64,000 bases of DNA, from assembly GCA_964509295.1 (NCBI GenBank), contig CAZDWS010000002.1, positions 186,001-250,000 on the forward strand. Direction: 5' to 3'. Source of the DNA: JBGSQR01 sp964509295. Its GTDB lineage: Bacteria > Desulfobacterota > Desulfuromonadia > Geobacterales > Pseudopelobacteraceae. A program made the translations under genes and the position numbers. Numbering within the stretch: position 1 is the stretch's first letter; each line of letters opens with the position of its first letter. Positions 42,026 to 50,406 of this stretch are shown here, piece after piece. Under the pieces are notes generated by a model. That model searched no databases. It worked only from the letters and a program-made list of their open reading frames with translations, and was not told the DNA's origin.

Positions 42026-42625
42026 GTGGCAAAATTGTCCGTAATAATTCTTTTTGTCTTGACTCTGTTGTTACCAAATGCAGCTATTGCAAAACAGGAA
42101 AAAGCGACTTTCGCCGGAGGCTGCTTCTGGTGTATGGAACCGCCCTATGACAAGCTTGACGGGGTGATCTCTGTTACTTCCGGTTATATTGGCGGCCACA
42201 AGAAAAATCCTAATTATCAGGAAGTTTCAGCCGGAGGCACTGGACACGCCGAGGCGGTGCAGGTTGTTTATGACTCATCCAAGGTCAGCTATAGTAAGCT
42301 GCTGGACGTGTTCTGGCACAACATCGATCCGACTGTTGTCAATCGTCAGTTTTGCGATACGGGCGATCAGTACCGCAGTGCAATTTTTTATCATAATGAG
42401 GAACAGAAAAGTCTGGCACTGAAATCAAAGGCGGCGCTAGAAAAGAACAAGCCGTTTAAAGAGCCTGTTGTAACGGAGATAACCAAGGCTAGTGAATTCT
42501 ATCAGGCAGAAGATTATCACCAGAAATATTATAAGAAAAATCCGCTCCGTTATAAGTATTACCGTAACGGCTGTGGGCGTGATCAGCGGTTAAAGGAATT
42601 ATGGGGTAATTTGGCTGGTAAGTAA
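42026..42625 (+). CDS. msrA: Exported peptide methionine sulfoxide reductase A
   Basis: Reduces methionine-S-sulfoxide in proteins. The 199-residue protein has a signal peptide (ending NAAIAKQ), the catalytic block FAGGCFWCMEPPYDKLDGV, and the typical GYIGGHKKNPNYQEVSAGGT and FWHNIDPTVVNRQFCDTGDQ. It starts at GTG 42026 after AAAGGAG. Export suggests envelope repair, paired with the MsrB lipoprotein 16 bp downstream. It heads a five-gene redox operon. Confidence 0.95.
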   Translation: MAKLSVIILFVLTLLLPNAAIAKQEKATFAGGCFWCMEPPYDKLDGVISVTSGYIGGHKKNPNYQEVSAGGTGHAEAVQVVYDSSKVSYSKLLDVFWHNIDPTVVNRQFCDTGDQYRSAIFYHNEEQKSLALKSKAALEKNKPFKEPVVTEITKASEFYQAEDYHQKYYKKNPLRYKYYRNGCGRDQRLKELWGNLAGK

Positions 42626-42641
42626 ACATAAGGAGTTAGCT

Positions 42642-43199
42642 ATGAAAAAAGTGTTTTCTGTTTTATCTTTTCTGCTGCTGGGAACCGTAATCGCCTGCAG
42701 CAGCGGCAATGCTCCGGTACCGGCTGATGCCACAACAGTGTCCAAGGGAGCTACCGTTTCAACTGTCAAACTTTATTCAGTGGACAAGAAAGGATATATC
42801 ATGAGTGAGAAGGTTGTTAAGAGCGAGGCACAATGGCGCAAGCAGCTGACGCCGGAACAGTATCATGTGGCCCGTGAAAAAGGGACAGAGAAAGCCTATA
42901 GCGGTGCAACCTGGAATAATCATGAAAAGGGTGTTTATAAATGTATCGCCTGTGATAATGACCTTTACAGTTCTGAGCACAAATATGAGTCCGGCACAGG
43001 CTGGCCCAGTTTCTGGCAGCCGATCGCACCTGAAAATGTTGCTACGCGCCCGGACAATACCTTTTTCATGAAGCGTACCGAGGTGGTCTGTCCTCGCTGT
43101 GAATCCCATTTGGGACATGTGTTTGATGACGGTCCCAAGCCGACCGGCTTGCGCTACTGCATGAATTCAGCCGCCATGAAGTTCGTTAAAACTCCATGA
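42642..43199 (+). CDS. msrB: Methionine-R-sulfoxide reductase B, lipoprotein
   Basis: Reduces methionine-R-sulfoxide. The 185-residue protein has a lipobox (VIAC, Cys19), a Ser/Ala linker and the MsrB domain: zinc cysteines in YKCIACDNDLY and CPRCESHLGHVFDDG, the substrate loop SGTGWPSFWQP and catalytic Cys in GLRYCMNSAAM. RBS AAGGAG. Its last bases (ATGA) overlap the next gene, so translation is coupled to the MerA-like flavoprotein. Confidence 0.95.
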   Translation: MKKVFSVLSFLLLGTVIACSSGNAPVPADATTVSKGATVSTVKLYSVDKKGYIMSEKVVKSEAQWRKQLTPEQYHVAREKGTEKAYSGATWNNHEKGVYKCIACDNDLYSSEHKYESGTGWPSFWQPIAPENVATRPDNTFFMKRTEVVCPRCESHLGHVFDDGPKPTGLRYCMNSAAMKFVKTP

Positions 43200-44719
43200 C
43201 CGGGCCGTTGCTGATTTTTCCCGATACGCCGGAAAACAGAATTCTGGCAGAAAATGTACACCCGTCGGATTGGGTAAATCCTCAACCGGCTGCCAAGTAT
43301 AATCTGGTGGTGATAGGTGCCGGTACAGCCGGTCTGATCTGTGCTGCCGGTGCCGCCGGACTGGGTGGAAAGGTTGCCCTGATTGAGCGCCACTTGATGG
43401 GCGGTGATTGTTTAAATGTGGGGTGTGTACCATCCAAAGGGTTAATCAGGGCCTCACGGGCGCTGTTCGATACTCGCAACAGTTCCGAGTTCGGTGTCAA
43501 TGGCGGGGATGAAATCAGTTTTGATTTTTCTGTTGCCATGGAGCGAATGAGGAGGCTGCGCAGCTCTATCAGCCACCACGATTCAGCCCGGCGTTTTCGA
43601 GACGAGCTGGGTGTGGATGTCTTTATCGGACAGGGCAGTTTTGTTTCCAGTGATTGCATTCAGGCTGGCGACAGTAGACTTTATTTCAGCAAGGCGGCAG
43701 TATGTACCGGTGCCAGGGCTTCAGTGCCCGCTGTGCCCGGTTTGGCGGAAGCCGGTTATCTGACTAACGAAACGGTTTTTTCCCTGACTGAACTGCCACT
43801 CCGTCTGGCAATAATCGGCAGCGGACCCATCGGTTGCGAGCTTGCACAGGCTTTTGGCCGTTTCGGCAGCCGCGTGACCATGATAGAGCGTGGTCAGCAG
43901 ATTTTGGGGCGCGAGGACACGGATGCCTCGGCCCTGCTGCAGTCCGTTTTTATTTCGGAAGGGATTGATATTCAATTTGGCGCCAGGCTGCTGGCTGTAG
44001 AGAAACAGGGTGACGATAAGGTTTTGAAACTGCAGAGAGGCGACACTGTTTTTGAGATCAGGGCAGATGCCATTCTGCTTGGTATCGGCCGTACCCCGAA
44101 TGTGGATGGGCTGGAGCTTGAAAAAGGGGGCATTTATTTCGATAGCAGCGGCGTGATTGTCAGCGATACTCTGCAGAGTTCAAACCCTCGCGTTTATGCT
44201 GCCGGGGATATCTGTTCGCGCTTCAAGTTTACGCACACAGCCGATGCCCAGGCCCGCATCCTGATCACAAATGCCCTGTTTATGGGTAAGCAGAAGTCGT
44301 CCGGCTTGACAGTCCCCTGGTGTACCTATACTGATCCGGAAATCGCCCATGTGGGCATGTCTGAAAGCGACGCAACAAAACAGGGGATTGCAACTACTAC
44401 ATTGACTGTTTCTCTCTCCGATGTGGATCGCGCCAAGTTGGATGGTGAAACCGCAGGCTTTGCCAGGGTACATCTGGTTAAGGGAACTGACAGGATTATG
44501 GGTGCCACCATCGTTGCCCGTCATGCCGGAGAGATGATTAACGAATTGTCGCTGGCAATCACCAATGGTCTCGGGCTGGGTGCAATAGCGAAAACCATCC
44601 ATCCCTATCCGACCCAGGCCGAGGTCATCAAAAAGCTGGCTGACGCCTATAATCGCACCCGTCTTACACCATTTGTAAAAAAAATACTGGCGGCCTGGCT
44701 GAAATGGCAGAGAGGTTGA
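43196..44719 (+). CDS. MerA-like FAD-dependent disulfide oxidoreductase
   Basis: The 507-residue flavoprotein of the dihydrolipoamide dehydrogenase/mercuric reductase family has an N-terminal extension of about 35 residues, then FAD motif VVIGAGTAGLICAAGAAGLG, redox-active GGDCLNVGCVPSKG, NAD(P) motif LAIIGSGPIGCELAQAFGRF, VYAAGDICSRFKFTHTADAQ and the C-terminal dimer interface ending in HPYPTQAEVI. It lacks the N-terminal metal-binding domain and the C-terminal cysteine pair of true MerA, so mercury reduction is unlikely. Co-transcription with MsrAB suggests a role in thiol redox or methionine repair (inference). Confidence 0.9.
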   Translation: MTGPLLIFPDTPENRILAENVHPSDWVNPQPAAKYNLVVIGAGTAGLICAAGAAGLGGKVALIERHLMGGDCLNVGCVPSKGLIRASRALFDTRNSSEFGVNGGDEISFDFSVAMERMRRLRSSISHHDSARRFRDELGVDVFIGQGSFVSSDCIQAGDSRLYFSKAAVCTGARASVPAVPGLAEAGYLTNETVFSLTELPLRLAIIGSGPIGCELAQAFGRFGSRVTMIERGQQILGREDTDASALLQSVFISEGIDIQFGARLLAVEKQGDDKVLKLQRGDTVFEIRADAILLGIGRTPNVDGLELEKGGIYFDSSGVIVSDTLQSSNPRVYAAGDICSRFKFTHTADAQARILITNALFMGKQKSSGLTVPWCTYTDPEIAHVGMSESDATKQGIATTTLTVSLSDVDRAKLDGETAGFARVHLVKGTDRIMGATIVARHAGEMINELSLAITNGLGLGAIAKTIHPYPTQAEVIKKLADAYNRTRLTPFVKKILAAWLKWQRG

Positions 44720-44722
44720 TGG

Positions 44723-45400
44723 ATGAACTATAAAAAAATGGTTCTGTTGTTAATTGCAGCTGTCGCAATTTCATTGTTCTTTTACTTTGACCTGAAAAGT
44801 TTTCTGACGCTTGAATCACTAAAGAACAACCGGCAGTCTCTGCTGGATTTATATAAAACTCACAAGGTTGCAACAGTTGCCGGTTTTATGGCAATCTACA
44901 TCATCCAGACCGCTTTTTCACTGCCAGGTGCGGCTATCATGTCCATGGCTTCCGGGGCTATTTTTGGCTCAATCATGGGAACGGTCTATGCCAATATTGC
45001 TGCCACGATTGGTGCTGCCCTGGCTTTCCTGGTGGCGCGTTATCTGATCAGGGATTTTCTGCAGAAAAAGTTCGGAGCCCGGTTGGAAAGTATTAATCGC
45101 GAGTTGGATGAACGTGGTCTGAATTACCTGCTGTTTCTCAGGCTGGTACCGCTGTTCCCGTTCTTTCTGACAAATCTGGCCGCTGCCATGACACGTCTGC
45201 CGCTGCGTACATTTGTACTCGGTACCATGATCGGAATCATTCCGGGTGGTTTTGTGTTTGTAAATGCCGGTGCCAGTCTGGCTACCATTACTGATCTCAA
45301 GGGTATAGTTTCACCGCAGGTACTTGGTTCATTCGCACTGTTAGGGCTTTTTGCACTAATTCCGGCCCTGTATTCCAAATATAAAGGGGGAAAGCGTTAA
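44723..45400 (+). CDS. TVP38/TMEM64-family (DedA-like) membrane protein
   Basis: The 225-residue inner-membrane protein has about six hydrophobic segments and the SNARE-associated/DedA core FSLPGAAIMSMASGAIFGSI, ARYLIRDFLQKKFG, FLRLVPLFPFFLTNLAAAMT and IGIIPGGFVFVNAG. Related proteins are lipid scramblase-like; this branch is often adjacent to MerA-like flavoproteins, as here. It starts 4 nt after the flavoprotein stop. Confidence 0.9.
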   Translation: MNYKKMVLLLIAAVAISLFFYFDLKSFLTLESLKNNRQSLLDLYKTHKVATVAGFMAIYIIQTAFSLPGAAIMSMASGAIFGSIMGTVYANIAATIGAALAFLVARYLIRDFLQKKFGARLESINRELDERGLNYLLFLRLVPLFPFFLTNLAAAMTRLPLRTFVLGTMIGIIPGGFVFVNAGASLATITDLKGIVSPQVLGSFALLGLFALIPALYSKYKGGKR

Positions 45401-45401
45401 G

Positions 45402-45734
45402 ATGGAAACCTATTATGACCCTGCAGATCTGGCAAAATTCGGGGAGATCGGCAAGGATGCGCCCGGCTTGTCAAAAAAGTTTTTTGATTATTATGGGGCT
45501 GTATTTGCAGAAGGGGCTTTGACTGAACGGGAGAAAGCCTTGATCGCTCTGGCCGTTGCCCATGCTGTGCAGTGTCCATACTGTATTGATGCCTATACCA
45601 AAGGGTGTCTGGAAAAGGGTTCCAACCTGGAAGAGATGACCGAGGCTTTACACGTGGTAGCTGCAATTCGCGGAGGAGCATCATTGGTGCATGGGGTTCA
45701 GATGAGAAAGATTGCGGAGAAGATTTCTTTTTAA
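45402..45734 (+). CDS. Carboxymuconolactone decarboxylase-like protein of the arsenosugar-associated type
   Basis: The 110-residue AhpD-like helical protein has the redox CxxC and proton-relay residues in AVQCPYCIDAYTKGCLEKG, preceded by LTEREKALIALAVAHAV and followed by MTEALHVVAAIRGGASLVHG. This match is very close to the family named for association with arsenosugar biosynthesis (ArsS). No ArsS radical SAM gene or arsM is present in this operon. It starts 2 nt after the TVP38 gene. Function unproven. Confidence 0.88.
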   Translation: METYYDPADLAKFGEIGKDAPGLSKKFFDYYGAVFAEGALTEREKALIALAVAHAVQCPYCIDAYTKGCLEKGSNLEEMTEALHVVAAIRGGASLVHGVQMRKIAEKISF

Positions 45735-45740
45735 GCACAA

Positions 45741-45770
45741 TCTTCACAATCTTTCACAATATCTTCATGT
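45741..45770 (+). promoter_or_regulatory. Three 10-bp direct repeats, candidate OmpR-type response-regulator site
   Basis: TCTTCACAAT, CTTTCACAAT and ATCTTCATGT follow without gaps. Direct repeats with one helical-turn spacing are the usual binding form of OmpR/PhoB-family regulators. They lie about 60 bp upstream of the ZraP/CpxP-like gene, whose downstream neighbours encode such a regulator. Confidence 0.5.
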
Positions 45771-45831
45771 CACCTTCCAGATTGTGGGTTATTGTTGAAT
45801 CATGCAGATCACTAACAAGGAGAATAAAATC

Positions 45832-46305
45832 ATGAGAAAAATTCTTGCAGCATTAACAGTTGTAGTATTGGCAGCAGGCACAGCAATGGCAGCAGGCACA
45901 GCAATGGCAGCAGGTCATATGGGTGGCGGGCCTGGAATGGGTTGCGGCTGTGGTTCTGCTAAAGGCATGAGCGCACCGGATTCAGCTGCTCATAAAAAGT
46001 TTCTTAGTGACACCATGTCGCTGCGCCAGGAACTTATGAACAAGCAGTTTGAAATGCAGAAAGAGTATGTCAAAGAAACTCCTGATCAGGCCGCTATGAC
46101 CAAGCTGAAGGGTGAAATTACTGAGTTGAGCACAAAGATAAAGGATGCACGAGTAAAAGCCGGCCTGCCAGTGGGACCAAAAGGTCACATGGGACAGAAA
46201 GGTCACCATAAAATGCAGGGAGGAATGGGTGGTGGAATGATGGATTGTCCAATGATGGCAGATCCGGCAGCACCAGCAGCACCAGCAGCACCTGCAACTA
46301 AATAG
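45832..46305 (+). CDS. ZraP/CpxP-like periplasmic metal-sensor or stress chaperone
   Basis: The 157-residue protein has a signal peptide that contains an exact six-residue duplication (AGTAMA twice). The mature part has Gly/Met/Cys-rich ends (GGGPGMGCGCGSAKGM, then MGGGMMDCPMMADPA) around a helical core (HKKFLSDTMSLRQELMNKQF, then KLKGEITELSTKIKD), as in Spy/CpxP/ZraP. The Met/Cys/His content suggests Cu or Zn binding. ATG 45832 follows AAGGAG; longer frames from 45802 are unlikely. Upstream direct repeats and the downstream two-component genes suggest autoregulated metal or envelope stress sensing. Confidence 0.8.
   Translation: MRKILAALTVVVLAAGTAMAAGTAMAAGHMGGGPGMGCGCGSAKGMSAPDSAAHKKFLSDTMSLRQELMNKQFEMQKEYVKETPDQAAMTKLKGEITELSTKIKDARVKAGLPVGPKGHMGQKGHHKMQGGMGGGMMDCPMMADPAAPAAPAAPATK
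45871..45906 (+). repeat. 18-bp exact tandem duplication in a signal-peptide coding region
   Basis: GCAGCAGGCACAGCAATG occurs twice in a row (45871-45888, 45889-45906), followed by a partial third copy. It adds six residues (AGTAMA) near the cleavage region, creating two possible signal peptidase sites. It is a likely slippage site. Confidence 0.9.
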
Positions 46306-46321
46306 GCAGTCGATTGATTAT

Positions 46322-46358
46322 AGCCGGGGTTGCCTTCAGGTAACCCCGGCTTTATTTT
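46322..46358 (+). terminator. Intrinsic terminator after the ZraP/CpxP-like gene
   Basis: A 13-bp stem (AGCCGGGGTTGCC / GGTAACCCCGGCT, one wobble) with a TTCA loop is followed by TTATTTT. It may attenuate transcription into the PepSY and two-component genes. Confidence 0.8.
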
Positions 46359-46390
46359 GTAGATACTTACTGTTACCCGGTACCATTGAT

Positions 46391-46795
46391 ATGTTTAGAT
46401 TTCTGATAATATTCTCTTTTTTTTCCCTCTCACCAGCCGCGTTTGCTGCAGATGAACCGCCAACACCCGGTGAGGTGCCTTCATACCATGGACGCAGTTT
46501 TAGCCGTGATGGCGAATCTGGCCACGGTTATGGTAAACATGGTGGTGGACGTGTCAAAGGCGGCCCTCCATGTTATTCCGGTGACCGGGCCGATAACTAC
46601 GGTGCCTGTAAACCAGTTCTGACGGTTGAGGATGCTGTCAAACGGATCAGAGAATCAAGCAAAGGTAATATCACTGTGGACCGTGTCGTTGAAAGGACAT
46701 GGTTTTTTAAAGCCGATATCCTTGATAATGATGGCAAGCTGCTGGATAAGGTTATCATTCATAAAAGAAGCGGAAGAATACGTTCCATCCTGTAA
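46391..46795 (+). CDS. Exported PepSY-like small protein
   Basis: The 134-residue protein has a signal peptide (ending AAFAADE). The middle is Gly/His-rich (SGHGYGKHGGGRVKGG) with two cysteines. The C-terminal part (about 75-134) resembles a PepSY domain: LTVEDAVKRIRESSKGNITV, ERTWFFKADILDNDGKLLDK and VIIHKRSGRIRSIL. It immediately precedes the response regulator, so it may be a periplasmic modulator of the two-component system. That is by context. Confidence 0.75.
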   Translation: MFRFLIIFSFFSLSPAAFAADEPPTPGEVPSYHGRSFSRDGESGHGYGKHGGGRVKGGPPCYSGDRADNYGACKPVLTVEDAVKRIRESSKGNITVDRVVERTWFFKADILDNDGKLLDKVIIHKRSGRIRSIL

Positions 46796-46812
46796 CCTGA
46801 AGCGGGGATATT

Positions 46813-47514
46813 GTGCAGCGATCTGTTCTGATAGTTGAAGATGATCTTAAAATTGCCAGAATTGTCAGGGCCTATCTGGAAGGGGCCGATTTTCGAGTAC
46901 TACACGCCGGCAGCGGGCGTGAAGCCATGGCGCATGCTGAGTGTGAACTGCCGCTGGCTGTTATTCTGGATCTTGGCCTGCCGGATATCAGCGGAGAAGA
47001 GCTTTGTCAGGATCTGAAGGCCCTGGGTGATATGCCGATCATCATGCTGACAGCCAAATCATCGGAAGAGGAACGTATTACCGGATTTGCCCTCGGTGCA
47101 GATGATTATGTGGTTAAACCTGCCAGCCCGCGAGAGCTGGTATATCGGCTTAAAGCGGTGCTTAAGCGCTATGATGGCGGTGGCTCCGGGGAAGCCGCAC
47201 TAAGTTTTAATCAAGGTACTCTCGTTCTGAATAACCGTCGCCACGAAGTGATCCTGAATGGTCAGACCGCTAATGTTACCCCTACCGAATTTAAATTGCT
47301 TTTTACACTGGCTTCAGCTGCCGGACGCACCTATAGTCGTGATGAGCTGGTTACTAAAGCGCTTGGCTATCAGTTTGAAGGTTATGAACGCAGCATCGAT
47401 GCCCATATAAAAAATCTCCGCCAAAAAATAGAGCTGGACAGTCGCCACCCCGAGTTTATTAAAACAGTTTACGGAGTTGGCTACCTGTTTTGTGGTGACC
47501 GTGATGCGCAGTAG
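46813..47514 (+). CDS. OmpR-family response regulator
   Basis: The 233-residue protein has a receiver domain (about 3-115) with acidic pocket VEDDLKIAR, phospho-acceptor Asp in VILDLGLPDISGEEL and LTAKSS and VKPASP switch residues. A winged-helix DNA-binding domain (about 130-228) has FKLLFTLASAAGRTYSRDEL and RSIDAHIKNLRQKIELD. It starts at GTG 46813. It overlaps the sensor kinase gene by 11 bp and probably controls the ZraP/CpxP-like gene via 45741-45770. Confidence 0.93.
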   Translation: MQRSVLIVEDDLKIARIVRAYLEGADFRVLHAGSGREAMAHAECELPLAVILDLGLPDISGEELCQDLKALGDMPIIMLTAKSSEEERITGFALGADDYVVKPASPRELVYRLKAVLKRYDGGGSGEAALSFNQGTLVLNNRRHEVILNGQTANVTPTEFKLLFTLASAAGRTYSRDELVTKALGYQFEGYERSIDAHIKNLRQKIELDSRHPEFIKTVYGVGYLFCGDRDAQ

Positions 47515-48850
47515 TCTGCGCACCAGAATTCTGGCCCTGCTTGTCCTTGTATCCATTCTGGCACTTTCCGCTGCCTTTCTGTTGCGAACTCTCATTATCA
47601 AAGATTTTGGCAGGTATATGGATGGTGAAACCCAGGACCGGGTTCAGCATGTTGTAGCAATCCTGGAAGGGAGCTACGGCGCACGTGGGATATGGGAACC
47701 GGATTCTCTCAGGCACGATATTGTCTGGGCCTTGATGATGGGGCTGGAAGTGCGTGTGCTTGATGCTAATGGCGGTCTCCTGCGCGATACCCTTTCTACA
47801 GTAGAGGCTTTGCCCATGGAAATGAAGGTTCGTGTGCTGGATGTGACAGATTATGAACCTTCCGTAAAGACAGCAGAATATATTGTCTATCCGCTTTTTT
47901 TCAAGGGTGACGAAATTGGCAGAGTTGAGGTCCGGTCGATTCGTCCGGCCAGGGAAGCTTTTTTTATCAGTTCGTCCAACAGGTTTCTGCTTTATACAGT
48001 GATTGCACTTGGGGTTTCGGTTCTTCTGCTAGGTATTTATGCTGCACGGAGGCTTACGCGACCGATCAAGGAACTGTCGGATGCCACGTCAGAAATAGCA
48101 TTCGGAAATCTTACCAGAAGAGTAAATGCTGAAGAGGGGCCGCTGGAAATTGTCAGCCTGGCAAATAATTTCAACCGTATGGCCGATAGTCTGGAAGCTC
48201 AGGAAAAGTTGCGCAGAAGGCTTGTCTCCAGTGCAGCCCATGAGTTGAGGACACCTTTGACCATAATTTCCGGAGAACTGGAGGGGATGATCGATGGCGT
48301 TCTACCCATGAATCGTGAAGGGCTGCAGTCCATGCATGATGAGGCCGCCCGGCTGACGGCTATCCTGAACGCGGTGGATGATCTGACCAGGGCGGAAACA
48401 GCTGTGTTAAATCTCTGCTATGAAGAGATAAACCTGAAATCGCATCTTACTGCCATAGTGGGTCGCTTTGAACGGCTTTTTCAGGAAAAGAACGCCTTAC
48501 TGTTGCTGGATTGTCCCGATGGGTTGAAACTGAAAGCCGATCCGGATCGGCTAAGCCAGATCATGATCAATCTGATATCCAATGCCTATAAGGCCATACC
48601 GATTGGGGGGCGCACAACTGTTGTTGCCTCATCAATCGATAAAATGGTCCGCATAACGGTTTCTGATAATGGAGTGGGCATTTTGGAGACAGAAATGCCT
48701 CACATTTTTGAACGCTTTTATAAGGGGAAAAATGGTGGGTTGGGAATCGGATTGGCAATTGTCCGGGAGCTGGTCAATGCCCATGGCGGGACTGTTGATG
48801 TCAATAGTGTGGCGGGTAAGGGAACAAGTTTCAGGATCACTTTGCCTTAG
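47504..48850 (+). CDS. HAMP sensor histidine kinase
   Basis: The 448-residue membrane kinase has two transmembrane helices (about 8-28 and 160-180) bracketing a periplasmic sensor domain. A HAMP domain (about 180-235: RRLTRPIKELSDATSEIAFG) follows, then the HisKA box LVSSAAHELRTPLTIISGEL and HATPase motifs MINLISNAYKAIP, DNGVGI and GLGIGLAIVRELV. ATG 47504 overlaps the regulator's end; a TTG start at 47477 is less likely. It is the partner of the upstream regulator. Confidence 0.93.
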   Translation: MRSSLRTRILALLVLVSILALSAAFLLRTLIIKDFGRYMDGETQDRVQHVVAILEGSYGARGIWEPDSLRHDIVWALMMGLEVRVLDANGGLLRDTLSTVEALPMEMKVRVLDVTDYEPSVKTAEYIVYPLFFKGDEIGRVEVRSIRPAREAFFISSSNRFLLYTVIALGVSVLLLGIYAARRLTRPIKELSDATSEIAFGNLTRRVNAEEGPLEIVSLANNFNRMADSLEAQEKLRRRLVSSAAHELRTPLTIISGELEGMIDGVLPMNREGLQSMHDEAARLTAILNAVDDLTRAETAVLNLCYEEINLKSHLTAIVGRFERLFQEKNALLLLDCPDGLKLKADPDRLSQIMINLISNAYKAIPIGGRTTVVASSIDKMVRITVSDNGVGILETEMPHIFERFYKGKNGGLGIGLAIVRELVNAHGGTVDVNSVAGKGTSFRITLP

Positions 48851-48942
48851 GGCTTAAAAAGCTGGAGTTGATTTTAACCCGTTCTTGGCGTATATCTGGA
48901 CCTTCTGAAGCAATCCACTACCTGTAGAAAAAAGGAATAAAC

Positions 48943-49518
48943 ATGTTCAAAAAAATGCTGGTTACCTTAGTCCTGCTGCTGGTTTCAGCCAATCTGGCTT
49001 TTGCTGCCACAAAACCGAATCCGGTTGTTGTCATGGAAACCAATAAGGGCACAGTCAAGATAGAATTATTCCAGAAAGAGGCACCGGTAAGTGTCAGCAA
49101 CTTTCTTGGTTACGTCAACAGCGGCTTTTACAACGGCACAATTTTTCATCGTGTTATTCGCGAGTTCATGATCCAGGGCGGCGGGTTTACTGCAGACCGT
49201 CAACAGAAACCTACCAAGGGTCCGATCAAAAATGAAGCGACAAACGGCCTGCAGAACCAGCGCGGGACTTTGGCAATGGCCCGTACAGGTGTTGTGGATT
49301 CTGCAACTGCCCAGTTTTTTATCAATCTGGTGGACAACAAATTCCTGAATAATCGTGATACGAGTACGCAGGGGTACGGATACGCAGTATTCGGCAAGGT
49401 AGTCGAAGGTATGGACGTGGTTGACAGGATTGCAAGGGTCAAAACCGGCTATTCTCCCGGATTTGAAAACCTGCCTGTAGAAACCGTGGTTATTAAATCA
49501 ATGAAGGTTTTGAAATAA
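48943..49518 (+). CDS. Exported cyclophilin-type peptidyl-prolyl isomerase
   Basis: The 191-residue protein has a signal peptide (ending LAFAATK) and a cyclophilin domain with GTIFHRVIREFMIQGGGFTA, NEATNGLQNQRGTLAMAR and SATAQFFINLVDN. It is the periplasmic counterpart of the cytoplasmic paralogue at 41351. RBS AAAAGGA precedes the ATG. It is a single-gene unit between the two-component system and comF. Confidence 0.93.
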   Translation: MFKKMLVTLVLLLVSANLAFAATKPNPVVVMETNKGTVKIELFQKEAPVSVSNFLGYVNSGFYNGTIFHRVIREFMIQGGGFTADRQQKPTKGPIKNEATNGLQNQRGTLAMARTGVVDSATAQFFINLVDNKFLNNRDTSTQGYGYAVFGKVVEGMDVVDRIARVKTGYSPGFENLPVETVVIKSMKVLK

Positions 49519-49560
49519 ATTGTCCTCAACATATTCTGACTTTAAGAGTAGTTCATCCTT

Positions 49561-50286
49561 ATGCTGAAAACTCTGGGCAGGGCTTTTTCAGATTTTGTTT
49601 TCCCTCCCCATTGCCATGTCTGTCGGTCTTTTATTCCTGAGGCCGGCAAACTTCATGTCTGCAGTTCCTGTCGCGATTCGATCAGGTTCATTCCCTCCCC
49701 CCATTGCACGATTTGTGCGGTTCCATTTCAAGGTGCCGGGCAAAATCATCCTTGCGGTTCGTGTGTCAAAGAGCCGCCAGCTTTCTATGCAGCACGTGCC
49801 GCTTTTGTCTATGATGGTCCGGGCCGTGAACTGATTCATAACTTTAAATATGAGTACAGGATTCATCTGCGACGTCCGCTGGCGTTGTATGTGGTTCAGG
49901 TTTTGTCGGAGTTTGTCTCATTACAACGGCCTGATGTGATTGTTCCTGTTCCATTGCATCCCAAACGACTGCGGACCAGAGGATTCAATCAAGCAGTTTT
50001 GATTGGTGAAGTGCTAGCCAGTGAGTGGGATTTGCCCATGGAGCGTAGCGCCATGTTGCGGACCCGCTGGACTGAGCCGCAAATAAATCTGGCTGCCAGT
50101 CAGCGCAGGGATAATGTAAAAGGTGCTTTTGCCATCAAAAAGCCTGGTAGCATTGAGGGTAAACGGATAATGCTGTTGGATGATGTTTATACAACCGGAA
50201 GCACAGTTGATGAATGTTCCAGGGTTCTTAAAAAAGAAGGGGCAGATGAAGTAATTGTAATTACGGTAGCTCGTGCGATAATCTGA
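49561..50286 (+). CDS. ComF-family phosphoribosyltransferase-like protein
   Basis: The 241-residue protein has an N-terminal zinc-ribbon set (CHVCRSF, CSSCRDS, CTICAVPF, CGSCV) and a C-terminal PRTase fold with the PRPP motif RIMLLDDVYTTGSTVDECSR. ComF proteins are linked to DNA uptake and recombination in competent bacteria; the catalytic role is uncertain. In-frame ATG 49561 has no strong RBS. An internal promoter for the Rrf2 gene may lie after it. Confidence 0.92.
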   Translation: MLKTLGRAFSDFVFPPHCHVCRSFIPEAGKLHVCSSCRDSIRFIPSPHCTICAVPFQGAGQNHPCGSCVKEPPAFYAARAAFVYDGPGRELIHNFKYEYRIHLRRPLALYVVQVLSEFVSLQRPDVIVPVPLHPKRLRTRGFNQAVLIGEVLASEWDLPMERSAMLRTRWTEPQINLAASQRRDNVKGAFAIKKPGSIEGKRIMLLDDVYTTGSTVDECSRVLKKEGADEVIVITVARAII

Positions 50287-50406
50287 CAATTTTGAAAAGT
50301 TTTTCAGATATTTAGTGTATTATTTTCTTTCTGATCTCTTGTGATCTTGACAGTTTTAGTATATGTTCATCTCGCAAAATTTATCGAGTTATTTGATGGA
50401 GATTTT

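Noticed and set aside
43196..44719. A true mercuric reductase (merA)
   Set aside because: The N-terminal metal-binding domain and C-terminal cysteine pair are absent, and no merR, merT or merP lies nearby.
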